Positions 49,730 through 63,000 of a stretch of 64,000 bases of DNA are shown piece after piece. Position numbers and translations under genes: made by a program. Position 1 is the first letter of the stretch; every line of letters starts with the position of its first letter. This DNA is from Brienomyrus brachyistius (lineage: Eukaryota; Chordata; Actinopteri; Osteoglossiformes; Mormyridae): the NCBI RefSeq assembly GCF_023856365.1, contig NC_064541.1:18042214-18106213 (forward strand). Direction: 5' to 3'. Under the pieces are notes generated by a model. The model made no database searches and was not told the origin of the DNA. It was given only the letters and a program-made list of their open reading frames with translations.

Positions 49730-50140
49730 TCTCAGTTTCCTGTTTATCTCCCTATTCTCACCTATGGCCATGAACTGGGGGTGAAGACTGAAAGAACAAG
49801 GTTACATCCAGCTCACTCTCCAGAGCAGCGTGATCACCTCAAATATCCAAAAGGACCTTGAAACAGATCTGCTACTCTTTCAGAATGAGAGAAGTCAGCT
49901 GAGGTGGTATGGGCTTCTTACTGGGTACTGAAGGGAGCTGTTCCGGACGATACCCACTGTGCCGAGGCAGACCAAGCACACACTGGAGGGATTATAGCTC
50001 CCGGCTGGTTTGAGAACATCTGGGGATCCCTTAGAACAAGTGAGAGTCTGTGGCTTCGGAAAGAGATGTGTGGTCTGACCTGCTCAGCTTGCTCTCTAGG
50101 AGAAGTGGGATGAAGATGATACTGGATCATAAAATTGCCC
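49730..50140 (+). mobile_element. degenerate LINE 3' coding fragment
   Basis: Contains GTCAGCTGAGGTGGTATGGG, then CACACACTGGAGGGATTATA and GCTCCCGGCTGGTTTGAGAA, matching the QLRWYGH...RWRDY...RLAWE coda found at the end of a very common fish non-LTR retrotransposon. Stops interrupt it. It lies between apom and the bag6 promoter. Confidence 0.7.
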
Positions 50141-50749
50141 CGAACTTGTGCTTGGGTGTCATATTTAATATCACTGCAACAATTTCATCATCAATAAATT
50201 ATTTAAAATTTATACTGATGTTTTGAACTTGATATCAGTAAATGAAAATATTTAACAACAATGCAATATACCAGAACCATAGCCAAAAACCAAATGAACA
50301 ATGAAAACGGGAATCAGGAAACACCCTGCAAGTGGATTTACTAATTAAAATATATAGTAAATAATAATTAAGGCGCATCTGACAATGTCAGCCTATTTAC
50401 ATGAAACGAAATTCCAAATAAAGATGAAATTACACTTCATTTAAATGCTGCATTTTATAAGCTAACTTGATACTAGAACTACTTTATTTCTGTTAACAAC
50501 TGTTATACAGGAGAATTGTAAGTAAAGTCTCATCCTAAAAACTGCATGCAAATTCAGACATATTGGAGACAGAACTTCGTGCAATGCAGTTGTGTTTTCC
50601 CCCCCCAAAGAAACAGATCAGGGAGCAATGACCACAGTGGGATGAACTGATAAAAAAAACATGTATTCACGCTGTTAATGATGTGTTAAATTACGATTGT
50701 CATAACCGAATCAGAAAATTCTAGGCGTTTAAGACGGACAGGCTCATTC

Positions 50750-50890
50750 GAGACGCTACGTCACATGGGTCCTTGTCGCATCGGGAAAAAACTGAATAAC
50801 AAATCGCCAAGGAGGTTCAATTACAGCTGTTTTAAAACTTAAACTTAAACATCTGTCAGCTATATAACCAACCAAGACTCGGACGGAGTG
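50750..50890 (+). promoter_or_regulatory. probable bag6 promoter
   Basis: A CRE-like TACGTCAC at 50757-50764 and a TATA-like TATATAA at 50861-50867 lie just before a short exon-like stretch with a good donor. It is the only promoter-like sequence seen between apom and the first coding exon of bag6. Confidence 0.45.
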
Positions 50891-50922
50891 AGAATTTTAT
50901 CCCGAAAAGAGCTCGTTTGAAG
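50890..50922 (+). other. probable non-coding first exon of bag6
   Basis: Ends in TTTGAAG followed by GTAATT, a usable donor. The next clear acceptor is the one at 54000 that opens the exon holding the bag6 ATG 10 bases in. An upstream exon is needed because that acceptor leaves only 10 bases of leader. The start is a guess from the TATA-like box. Confidence 0.45.
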
Positions 50923-51894
50923 GTAATTCGGTATTCCGAAGTGGTCGTTTACAGTGTTCATCTGGGCCGTGTTGCTAATGCGGCTAGCTAGCAGGTTAAG
51001 TTGCACTAGTCGGCTAACTCTTAAGTTACTGAAGTAGAACTGACAAGCGGTAGGATGATTTCTTGCGCCCTAAAATTCATTTCAGTGACTCGAATCGACA
51101 CATTAATAGTAATGTCTACCAAACAGGCCGTTCACTATATTTTTTGGTTACTTCGTTTTATTTTGTTCTATTAAATTTGCAAAATGCGTATGCAGGTTAA
51201 CTACAGTTAATATGAGCTAAGAATTACTGAAAGGGGAAAAAATAACTTGTCACTCGTTAATAGTTGCGGGTACTGGTTTGTCTTGGGTGTTCTCGAATTG
51301 ACAAAGCCATCTGCAGTAATAAATCATAACAAATCCTGTATTGTGTGAACACTGCCTACATAAGACCCGTCTCAGAAATTATTTGACTGTTTCTAGCTAA
51401 TAAAGGCCCTTTGTGTCACTTTAGGTTGAGCTTTGTCTGTTTTTAAATATTTGGGTATGTGGTTAGAAGAACGTAATAAAAGATGGTGCTTTTGTTTAAA
51501 ATCCCTTAAGGCGTTCTTTTAAGATCTTACTTTTATTATAAGATTTTATCGTCCATAAATAAAATCACACTCAACGTCGTGATTGTTAAATGGTTTTAAA
51601 ATTAACAGATAGTCAGTAGTTCTAGTAATTTCCTTTATATATGCATAATTGATTATTTTGAGAGCAGAGTACATTAACCCCTCCCTCCACAAAATATAGG
51701 ATTCAAAATTCCTTTGTTATTCTCGTATTATAATAGTGCTCTGCGCATTTGTGGTTATTGTTGATCCGTAGTTTCACACTTTTTATACAGACCTCTGAAG
51801 TTGCAGGCAATGCACGTGGTAATTTGGAAGTAGAATATACATGTAGGCCTACTATATAGAATTTCATCCTGTTTAAAGTTTTATATAAGGACAG

Positions 51895-52200
51895 CAGTGG
51901 GCTTAATGGTCAGCGGTCTTACACCTAAATGTTTTGAATCCTATATCCACTCTGTTTACATAGAGTTTGCATGTTCACCCTGTGTTGTGTAGTTTCCTCA
52001 TACAGTCCAAAGACACACAGTTTGACTAACTGGCTTCTCACAGGATGCAATGTTATACCCATAGTATGTAATGTGTGTATGTACCATGCAGTGGATTGGG
52101 TGTGTTCTAGCCTTATACCCTGTGCTGCCTGGTATACACTATAAGCATCTTTGCAGGCCTGGCCATGATCAGTGGTTGGAAGATGGGTAGATATATGTTA
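51895..52200 (+). repeat. dispersed repeat, GGATGGATGG family, in bag6 intron 1
   Basis: Degraded copy with GAGTTTGCATGTTCACCCTG, ACAGTCCAAAGACACACAG and a late GATGGGTAGATA. The rest of intron 1 (50923-54000) is AT-rich and contains the two elements listed next. Confidence 0.6.
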
Positions 52201-53049
52201 CATGAACACAAATTTTAACACGTGTCTCAAATCTTTATCGATAACACTTGAGTTAAATATATGAACACGGGCACAATTTTAGGTAAATTGCCGTTCAATT
52301 AAATGTGGGGTTTTCTATGAGCTTTAGGAGGGTGCAAAATATAAATTGTATTATTTCCCTAGATTTTCTGCATATGTCCCTTTTTAACCACAGTGGAATT
52401 TGCTGTAATACGTTTAATGTGGGTACTTTTCTGTCCGGTAAATTCATGCAACACAAATGATTATGATTCAACATCTGTAATAATGTCTGGTGGGCTCCAC
52501 ACATCTCAGTTCTCATATTTAAACTTAATATCGTAGCCCTCAAGGACGAAATTAAAGTGGACACAATTACCGCTGTATCCGTTTTGTTGTTGAATTACCA
52601 GTTATAAACATCAGTGACATAGCATGAGGTACAGCCCTGTGCTTTACTGATGGGGATAAATTTATCTCAAGGTTGCCAGAAGATTAACTTTTGAAAGAAC
52701 CCATTGTGCCTCATCATGTGTGGGCTCTGGTGGGCAATTAACAAGGCATGGATGCCGCTGTACTTAAAAGGAAAACACAATGGTTACCAACGTTTGTTCC
52801 TTCCAAATGTTCAGTCGGACTGAAACCTTGATATGACTATACAACCTATTGTAGTCTGTTGAGGTATCTTATGTCAAGATCACATGATACCTAAATCAGG
52901 ATCTTCGTAGTGTTTTCCGGCCATGAGACGTGTTACTCAGTATTTCAGTCATATTCTGTAACTGAGATCACAAAAGTCCAGAAAATTTGTTCAGTTCCCG
53001 TTGGTGCTTTTTAAGAATACACATAACTGCATTTATAGCAGAGTGATAT

Positions 53050-53536
53050 ACAGCACTAGTAAAAAGTCTGGACACGCCTACAAAAAGATAATTTGTTTTT
53101 GAATAATAAAACGATCTTAAGCACACCTTGAGGTTACGCAGTAAGTACTATCTTGTGAACAAGGAAAGGTATGCAGTGCTGTGGTGGATGAGCTACCCCC
53201 CCCCCCCAACCCAAAGCCCATAGAGGTAGATTCAATTGCAGAGTAAGCAAGTTATGGAAACTCCTTCAGGACTGTTGGAGAAGCATTCCAGGAGTCACCA
53301 TCTGGAAGCTGGTTGAAAGGATACCAAGAATCTGCAGTGCTGTCATCAAAGCAAAAGGGGGCTTTTTAAAGAGTCTTAAATTTGAAAACATTTTGAGATG
53401 TTGAACACTCCTCTTGGACTTTGCAGTATGATGTGTAATCATTGCCTCGATGCCTTCAAGTATAAGGCGAATAACACACCTAAAATAGAGACAAACAAAT
53501 GTAAAGCTGGTGTGTCCACACTTTTGACTAGTACTA
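53050..53536. mobile_element. Tc1-type deletion derivative, copy C, bag6 intron 1
   Basis: Ends are CAGCACTAGTAAAAAGTCTG on the left and, read in reverse, AGTACTAGTCAAAAGTGTGG on the right, both next to TA. The inside keeps a stretch like the 3' part of a Tc1 element (GGAGAAGCATTCCAGGAG... then GGCTTTTTAAAGAGTC) but no transposase frame. Its CACACCTTGAGGTTACGCAG block is found, inverted, in copy D. Confidence 0.75.
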
Positions 53537-53605
53537 TAAACTAAATTCTCCATTTTTTTTTTATTAATGCCCAGGCTTTGTATCAGGTTGCACTTTAACG
53601 GTGTT

Positions 53606-53825
53606 GTGTAGTCAAAGAAAATGTTTACGGCTCCAATTCAACATGTATGCAAATAAACAGTGATACTAATTTTGTTAAATTTCAGCACCAGCTCAACTAA
53701 TTAACTTAGCCGAAGAAGGTGTAGCACTGGGGTGATTTTAGAAGCTTTGAAATGTCTAAGCTAAAGTGTCATAGTTTTACACTTGATCATTTAAACATCA
53801 TTTTCTTTGACTGTAACTGGGACTG
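53606..53825. mobile_element. second MITE-like family, copy 3, bag6 intron 1
   Basis: AGTCAAAGAAAATGTTTA on the left is mirrored by AAACATCATTTTCTTTGACT on the right. Shares these ends with the element in apom intron 1. Confidence 0.6.
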
Positions 53826-54010
53826 TAACTTGCAAAGGAACTAGTGCTTTTTAGTGTGATGATACCAGACTATGAGCTGCAATAAAATTGTATTTAAAGA
53901 CTTCTTTGAAGTCATGAGGAGTGTCTTCTATAGAATGGTGTGATGCGTGACTCCATGGCATTACACAGATATCTACATCAGTTTCACCTTCTCTGTTTAG
54001 GTGGATAGGC

Positions 54011-57000
54011 ATGGGTGAGCCTGGTGATATCGAGGTAACTGTGAAGACTCTGGACTCGCAGAGCCGAAGTTACTCGGTCAGAAGAGAAGTAGGTGTTTCT
54101 GTGACTTCTCATTTTGCCGAATCTTGTTCAGATCGTTTAGCGTGACATGGGCATCGATGGCACAGACCCACAGCATATCTTACAGAAGCAAACATTTCCT
54201 TTTCCTGTATTGTACCACATGGACAAAAAACAAAAAATATTTACCCGAAATAAACTAAAGCCAAACGGAACTTATCCACCAACAGAGTGTGTCAAATAAG
54301 TTGGTGGTGTTGCTGTGAGTTATGTCAACAGACAAAAGTCAGGGTGAACAAATACCACTTGATTACAGGACTTTAGGTGATGGGTGTAATGTTTGGCTAG
54401 ATGCCAGTTCATTGGTTCTATACAGATGTTTACTTTGTCCGGGGCTTTGCTACTGAAACTCCCATGATGCATTGTACTGATTGATTTCCTCCTGCCAGCT
54501 GACGGTGAAGCAGTTTAAGGAACACATCTCTGAGTCTGTTGGGATTCCTGTGGACAAGCAGAGGCTCATCTATCAGGGCAGAGTATTGCAGGATGAGAAG
54601 ACGCTGACAGACTACAGTGAGTGTCATGGCTCCTCTCCCGTTATCATCGTATCGCCTCTGGTTAAACAAGAGTGTTTCTGTAGGTGGTTGACAAACTGCA
54701 ATTTTTTAATGTGTAATTAAACTTTTTTTTTTTCATTTCCCCGCGTTGTTTTAGGCAGAATGCAAACGCTGTATGTTTTATTAATCGCCTCTGTCACTGT
54801 CAGTGGGCGTGCATTCCAGCCTTATGGGCTGCAGCGTCTCACTTTAACATTACGGAGGGATGCTTTGCTTTGCGTTTAGCATTTTCCCCCCCTTCTGATG
54901 TGTGAATCGACGCGATAGGAAAAACTGACTCGAGATTAGCACACAAACACCCTCAACCTGGATCACCGTGGCGAAAGAAACACCTATTGTTCTCTTTCCT
55001 TTTTTAAACTCATCACGGCGTCGACATTTAAATACACCTACTGTACTTATATGTAGCTGTGGAAGGAAACGACTTGCCTTAAAGCATGTTGCCAGTCTCA
55101 GACATAAAAGGCTTTTCCTATTGTTGTTGCACAAAGTCAAAACTTGGGGGGGAAAAAAAATTTTGATGTCAGATATAAATTTGAAAATGACACACTTCTA
55201 GCTTCCTACTTTGTGTTCCATGGAATAGTGCTGTGCTTTTTCGTACTTTTGATTGTTATGGTAGTTTTACTTGGATTTTGGCTGTTTGGGTGGTGCTATC
55301 TTGTGAGAAGTTCTTCTCTTCCTTTCGTCCAGAGAGTGGGCACGGGCCCGGCACAACTCATTCCTGCCATGATTGTTTCCTCAAGGCCATGCAGGAGCTG
55401 ACAGTCACAAATGGCTACTCATCATTTTATTCTCCTACTGCTACACTGACACTATGACAAGGTGACCAGGCAGCATGCAGACTGAAGCTCCCCTCATCTT
55501 CATATGTCCACCCTCCTCTTCATTTTCCTCTCAGATGTGGAAGGCAAAGTCATCCATTTGGTGGAGAGGGCCCCTCCGCAGACGACGCAGCCGGGGACAG
55601 GAACCGGGGGCACGGAGGGGTCGGTCCCGCCTCCCCATTCCGCCTCCGCCACTTCCCAGGGTGCACCACATGTGCCGCCACACGACCGTAACGCCAACAG
55701 CTATGTCATGCTGGGGACTTTCAACTTGCCTGTGAACGTCGTGGACCCCCAGCAGATCCAGGTGGGGTCTTTCTCGTCTCGCATTCCTGCCGTTGGTCAG
55801 TTTTCCTCTCCATGCTTATTATTGCGCGTCTTACCAGAAGGGCGAAAGCAAATAGACTTAATTGGGTTCTTGGGGCTAATTGTGCCAACGTACCGCCATG
55901 CGTTCTGTTCCAACAGTCAGTAAATATGACCAATGATAGCAGACTCTCTCTCCCTCCATCTGTGTCTCTCTCTTAGATGTCAGTCCAGCAGGTGCTGTCA
56001 GGCCTGGGAGAGAGCGGGAGAAATGCTCGCGTCATCACCAACACAACTGTAAGCATGCGGGGGTCTGGGCAGGCTGTCTCCCGTGCAGCAACAGTAGCCG
56101 GTGACGGCCTCCTCTCCGTCTATCTCAGGGCAACGGGTCTGTGGACGTGCACATCAACGTGGACCAGGCGATGCAGAGCGAGCCCAGGCTGCGGCTGCTG
56201 CTGGCGGAGAACCTGCTGAGGGACATGGACTCTGTCATCCTCAGGCTGGAGGTACCGTTGAAGAAGATGCCATATGGTGATAGGTGTAACATCAGTGGTT
56301 CCAGTCTGAAGTAAAGCCTTCTGCCTCTGCTTTTGTGTATGAAGGCTGGGATCATGTTACAGACAGTCACCAGCTGTTCTGCGTTGTGTGTTTCTCCTCT
56401 GACGCGTGACGCAGGGCCAGGCCGGCGGAACATCATCTCCACAAGATTCCGCTCCTCCTGCCTCTTCCTCCTCCGCTGCCGCCACCGCACCCGAGGCACA
56501 GCCTGTAGATGCCTCCCCCACTCCACCTCCACCCTCTTCTTCCTCTACATCCACTCAGACTGATGGACCCCCCTCCTCGGGACCCAAGTAAAACTTTTAC
56601 TTGCTCATTATAAAGCTTGTTTTGTGCGCGGTGCATTATGGATGCTGAGCTCATTCCGAAAACACGGGGCCACGTGTGACTCCTCCCTTTCACCATACAG
56701 CCACCCCAGCCCCTTGGAGCTGTTGGATATACTGGTGGAGCTGAGGAGGGTGGAGGACAGGCTGCAGCCCTTCGTTCAGAGAGCTCACTCCATCCTGGGG
56801 GCCGCTACCTCCGCCGACTACAATAACAATGTAAGCTGCAGGCTTTGCATCTCTGATTTGTCTTAATTACATACTTGGCACATCGCTGTCTGATGCAAAC
56901 TTAAGTCCATTTTAGGATGATTGACATCTAATTGACCAATGAAAAGATGTTACGTAGATGACTTCATAAAACTAATAGTTATGGTTGTACTAGTTACCAT

Positions 57001-60000
57001 TTCTCTTAAAGATGCACCGATTGTATCGGCCAGTTCCATGCCATGAGTTAAAATAATTCACTATCAAAATCATCCAGAAATTTCCTTATTGACGCATTAC
57101 TAATTTCTGCTCATGATGGTTGTTTTGTATGGATCACTAATTTTAATGTTAACGTTGATAGATAGTTAGCTAACTAACATTAAGGTTAACATGAATATAA
57201 AGCAAGATTAGTTTGTATCTTGTTAACACTGACACATTTGCCTCGCTGATAATGATCCGTTGATACATTAAACCGTTCACTGACGGCTGCGTAACAAAAG
57301 GTTTCTATTTGTGATGTAATGGCGTCTCATGGTGTTTTAGGGTTATTTTGTAGTTTCTGAGAAAACGTGTTTTTTTTTTTCCATGCTCCTGGAATAATGG
57401 TTTTTAGGAAATAAGTGTTTTTCTTGGGAAGTAACGATTTCCTTTTAGCAGCGGTGTTCATTAATCTCAGGGCGATCGTTTCTCAGGTACAGGAGAGAGA
57501 AGACGACCAGCGTGTTTTGAACCTGGTGGGGGAGGCACTCCGTCCCCTAGGTAACGCGCTCGTCGCCCTCAGCGACCTACGCTGCAACCTGCTGGCCCCC
57601 CCTCCTCGTCACCTGCACGTGATCCGGCCCATATCCCACTACACCTCCCCTGTGATGCTGCCTGGTGGCGTTCACCACATCCCCATTCCGGTGCGTCATC
57701 TTTCAGTTTATTTAATAGCATTATAGAAATTAATCTATAACCCGAGAGTTCTCATTAAATGCATTCATCTCAGTAGAGAGACTTTCATTGTAGGTTCAGG
57801 TGTGCTGTTAAATCTGCCGGCAGATGAACATGGGAGCGACAGTGACTATGACCACCAATGGCAGGCAGGCACCTGAAGCCCAGGCCCCGCCCACTACAGC
57901 CACTGGCCAATCAGAGCAAGCTGAAAATGGACAGGTCCCGCCACCGCAGCCCGCTTCTGCCAATCAGCCGGCACAAGGACAGACAGGGCCGAGGGTTATT
58001 CGAATCAGTCATCAGACAAGGGAGCCGGTGGTGGTGATGCAAATGAACCTGGATGGTGCGTATGCTCTCTGACCTGTGTGTCTTGTCAGTGTTCTTATGC
58101 TTTTGACATTTTACTCAGTTTTTTTTTTTTTTTACGTGTATGTACATAGACTCTGCTGCACCTCAGGCTTCAGGACAGCAGACGGCTGCTGGAACTGGGC
58201 AGACTGGTGAGTCTGGATCGGCTTTTGCATCGCTGCCCCTGTGGTTTATTGCACAGCATTGCAAATTGCAAGTCCTCATAACCAGGTCACTATGAATTTT
58301 GTTCCTTGAAGGTTGTGTGCTTTGTGTGCAGCTGGTTAAAGGTCCGTGCTGCCTGCTTGGGCGGCTGCGTGACCCGTCATTAATGTCATTTGTGAGTCCG
58401 CATCGTTTGCCTTCTCTCCAGGGACCACGACCCCTCCTCTCATCCCCGGCCTCCCGCCCGAGTTCATGCAGGCGATCGTGAACCAGGTCACGCAGCAGGC
58501 CGTGGCAATGGCGACTGCTGCCTCCGGGGGGCAGCAGGCGACCCAGGGCTCCAGTGTGAGTGCTGGAGGGACTGCCCCGAACACACCCCAAGCCAGGGTA
58601 GTAATAACCCACCCCTTCTCCCCCATGAACACGCAGTCCAACGTCGGAGGCAGAGGAGCCACTATCAATATAAGGGCAACGGTTCCCCCCACTGGGGGCC
58701 AGCAGCCTGTACAGGTGTAGTGCACTTTACTGTCCAAGCATGCCTTTGCGTCAGCTGCCATACTGGTACCATCTTCGGTACCACTGGTATCGTTGGTCTC
58801 GTCTGGTTTCTAAGATAAATCCGGATTAAAATAAATTTGTCTACCTCGCATATTTCATTTAAATCAGTAATAGTTTTTTTTTGGTCATGGTCTTTTCGTA
58901 TTTGTGGATTTTGCTTGAATGATGAGTCATACGAGTGTCCCCTGGTCACCGGAAGGGGATTGCAGCTCCCTTCCCTGACTAAAACGCTGTGATCACACAC
59001 ACCGCTGGTTTAAAGTCTGTCTTAAAGTTGCTGATGCTTTAGGAAGTGGACTTTTGAGACTGTTTGAGGCTAACTGTGCTTCCAGTCGGCTTTGCTGAAC
59101 GTATCTTGCTGATGTGGTTAATATAGTCTTATTAAATGCTGTTGCATTGATTAGTGACCCTATAGGGACAGCAATGCCATCTCCTGTAGTGGTCTGATTC
59201 CTCTTATCAGTGGCTGAAAATTGTACTGTACTGATATAAGCAGCCATGTAATACTGATAATAGTAACACATCATTTTGGGAATTTTCATGCAGTGATCCT
59301 GTACACATATGACACTCGAAACGGATTAGTCACTCGGTGATCTCATGTATTTCGTAATGCCACTGTAACAGACTCAGCCCTATTTCATCACTGTCCTTAA
59401 AAATGATTGCGGCGACTGACTCGCCTTTAACACGCATTAAAGCTGTGTTACCAAGATAAGCCGGCTTTCTGATCTAGTAAGACACAGCCATCCGGACTTG
59501 CAGGAAGTTATTTAATATTGAAGATCACAGCCTCTCGTGTGCACTTGCGCCATCTGCTGGTGAGTGCTGCATAGCGCAGCCTAGTCTTCCTCCCTAACTG
59601 TGCTGCAGTGTCACCTTCTTCATCTCTCTCCAGATGATCAATGGCCTGGTGGGCCAGCTGCTGATGCCTGTTCACATTGGTAGGTATACCTCCGTAGTGC
59701 TATTTATGCTTTTCTCTTCTCCTTTGCTGGATTCAGCGCGGTAAATGTGGTGCCTGGCTTAACATAACATATTTCATGTTATCTTTAGGCATCTAAAGGA
59801 TATGGCACTTTCACTTTGTACCGTGTGATTATATTCAGGATGTCAAACTGAAATCCGGTCGTGTTTGTTTCCTTCCAGCGAGTCACGCCTCCACCACCTC
59901 CTCATCCCAGTCCTCCTCCTCTGCTCCCCCTCCAACGAATTCCTCTGACACTTTGCACCAAGCGCCGGCCAGCGCGGCCGCCCCCAGCCCAGCCCCAGAC

Positions 60001-63000
60001 GGCGCGGCCCCGCCCCAGGCAGCGACCGCCGAGGGTAACCTGGCCCAGCTGCTGGGGTCTGTGTTGGGTGGGGCGACAGCGGCCGGCTCCGGAGGCTCGG
60101 GGTTGCCACCCTCCATTACTGTCACCATGCCTGGGATCCCTTCCTTCATACAGGGAGTCACAGACTTCATTCAGGTCAGTGTGGATCCTGTTTCCTGCAT
60201 TACGCTGAAGATGGCCCAAGTGTCACGGCCTTTTTCTAACAAGTGCTTTGCTGAAAGGGTGATTCTGAAATCAGAAAGGATAGTTTTAGGTGGAAATTCA
60301 CAGCCAAATTACCCAATGATCCTCAGACAAACAAACTGAGACACTAAACGTCTTGGTATGAGAATGAAAGGCCTGAAACAGGAAATACAATGTTGAAATA
60401 AAGCCGGGGGCATCCCAGAATTATGGATGTGACACTTGTATATCGATTGTCAGGATAAGTCTCTCAGACCATGAACAAGCTTCGTATCAGTGAGTCAGTT
60501 TCCAATTTTTTCCATATAGTACAGCATTAGTTAAAAGTTTGGAGACATCTCCGCATGGAAAGGTTTGTTTTTAGTATTTTCTACATTTTAGAATTATTAT
60601 AAAGACATCAAAATTATAAAGTAGCGTATGTGGATTATGCACTGACAAAAAAATAAAAAATAATAATTTTGGGGAGTTGGGGCAGCTCAGTGGGTTGGGA
60701 CTCAGAAGGTTGCTGGTTCTAACCGCTGGGTCAGCAGAGACATCCATTGAGCAAGGTTCTTAACTCCAGTTGCTCCATGGGATGCTAACAGCTGTCCTGA
60801 AGGAGCCCCCACATGTATACTGAGTAGGAGTATGAGGCTTTTCCTTCGCTTCCTGGTCAGTCTCCTCCAAAACCATTTCTCATGTAGTTAGGTCAGGTGG
60901 CCAGGTCATGTGATGAGACACTTGGTTTAGTGCGTCCAAATTTTTGACTGCCGTTGAATACTATTTCATCACACCTTTGACTTCTCCCTTCTTTTTCCCA
61001 GGCCAGCCAGCCAGTCTTCCCCCCGCCCCACAGTGGTCAACAAGCCCCTTCTGCCAGCACCGCCCCAGCATCCCCTCCCGGCACTACCCCAGCTCCCCCC
61101 TCTGATTCTACCCTCAGCTCTGTCCCTGGCGCCACCCTGGGAGCCCCAGGAGAGACGTTGAACCCAGAGCTCTTCACCGGCATTGTTCAGGGAGTGCTGT
61201 CCACCATGATGGGCTCTCTCGGGGCTTCCCAGAACAATACCGAAACCATCGCCCAGTTTATCCAGAGGGTGTCCCAGACAGAAAACTTATTTGCAGCCAG
61301 CACAGGGGATGCCACAGGTATTCTTTGAGAGAGCGCTCCGTACAATTTCTCCCTTGTTTCCGTTGTTCGACGTAACCTGTTTATCAGATCGAGTGTCCAT
61401 CTACCTCATTCTGTGTATTCCACATGGTACTGAGTCACAGCTCCTTTAAAAAGACTGAAACCACTGTCAATAGGCGGGAAAAAACATGCTATTTTCTTTA
61501 GTCTCTATCTCCAGTTCCATCCCTTGTCTGTGATGTCATTGGGCGTGTGACTTATCCCCCCACGCCTCTGTAGGCTTCTTTGTAGATCTGCTGTCCCTGG
61601 TCTGGCAGAACTTCACTATGATGGACATGGTGCTGCTGTTGCACGGCCAGCACCAGCCCCTGAGCCGCCTTCAGCCCCAGCTTGCCCAGTTCTTCACAGA
61701 GCACTACCTACGCAGGAGGGAGCCCACCGACGCCAACATCTCTGTGAGCTGCACTCCTGTGACGCTCGGGACATGAGCAGAGAAACTTTTGTAGTGCTAC
61801 TCTGATCTTGCACACACCCAGCAATTTTCATAACACAACATGGTCCACTCTTAAATTTCACCTGTACTCTGTTGTGCACGCAGCATTAGAAACGGACTGT
61901 TTACCATTAGTGCACAGCACCAGTCAAAAGTCTGGAGACACTTGCTTTAATGCGTTTGTCTCTATTTTAGCTATGTTATTCACCTTATAGTAAAGGGTTT
62001 CGGCAATTAAGTAATCTGTATATATTGCAATGACCAGGAGAAGTGTTTTATAAAATTTTAGATTCTTCAAAATAACCCCCTTTTGCTTTGATGATGTAGC
62101 CACCTAGAATGCTTCTCCAACAGTCCTGAGGGGTTTTCCATAACTTCTGGGCACGAGTTTGCTACCTTGCTCTTACTCTTCGATCCAACTCAACCCAAAC
62201 CAGCTGTATACTGTTTAGGACGGGGGGGGGGGAGAAATGTGGGGGTCCAGCTCATCTGTCACAGCCCTCCATCTCATTCCTTGTTCACAAGATACCTACT
62301 GCATAATCTCAAGGTGTGCTAATGGTTACCAAAGGAAGTGAATTACAGTAGGTGTGTCCAGACTTTTCACTGGTACTGAATATGAAGATAGACACAGACT
62401 GATTTTCTTATTTTACGCATGCAGGCAGCAGCCGAGGAGCTCATCAGTGGGCTTGATGAGTACATCACAGAGACCTTTGTAAGTGCCGCTGCCGACTCCC
62501 TCTGCAGCACATGCGAAACTCTCCAGTTTCACCAGTCAGCACCAGCTAAACTTTCACCAGTCAGGCTTTAACCAGCCCCGTTTCTTCGCCAGTCCTCGGC
62601 GACGGTGCTAGAAGGCGTGGACATCACCCAGACCAACTTATCCTTCCTCACACGGCAGCTCACGCAAATCGCCACGCACGTGTTGCGCTGCTGTGGTGAG
62701 TGTGGAATATTCTGTCTGGGCCCCTGTGGTGCGTTTATTTATCGTCACCGTATTACAATTAGCAGCCCCATCTCACTTGTGCTCTTAGCTTTTAATCTCT
62801 GTAGTGAAGTCATTTAAAAAGGACCCAAACTTAGGTGCTTCAGGTAGAAGTCAAGTGTTAATGATTAATGGGGAAATTTCAGCGTGCTCGTCAGCGTTCT
62901 ATTTTAAGGCACCTTGCCCGTCGTCTAGCTAACCACGGGAATCGAAACTTGCATCATATTGCTGGTTTTCTGTATCTTGGGAATTCCTGGTGCATGCCTA

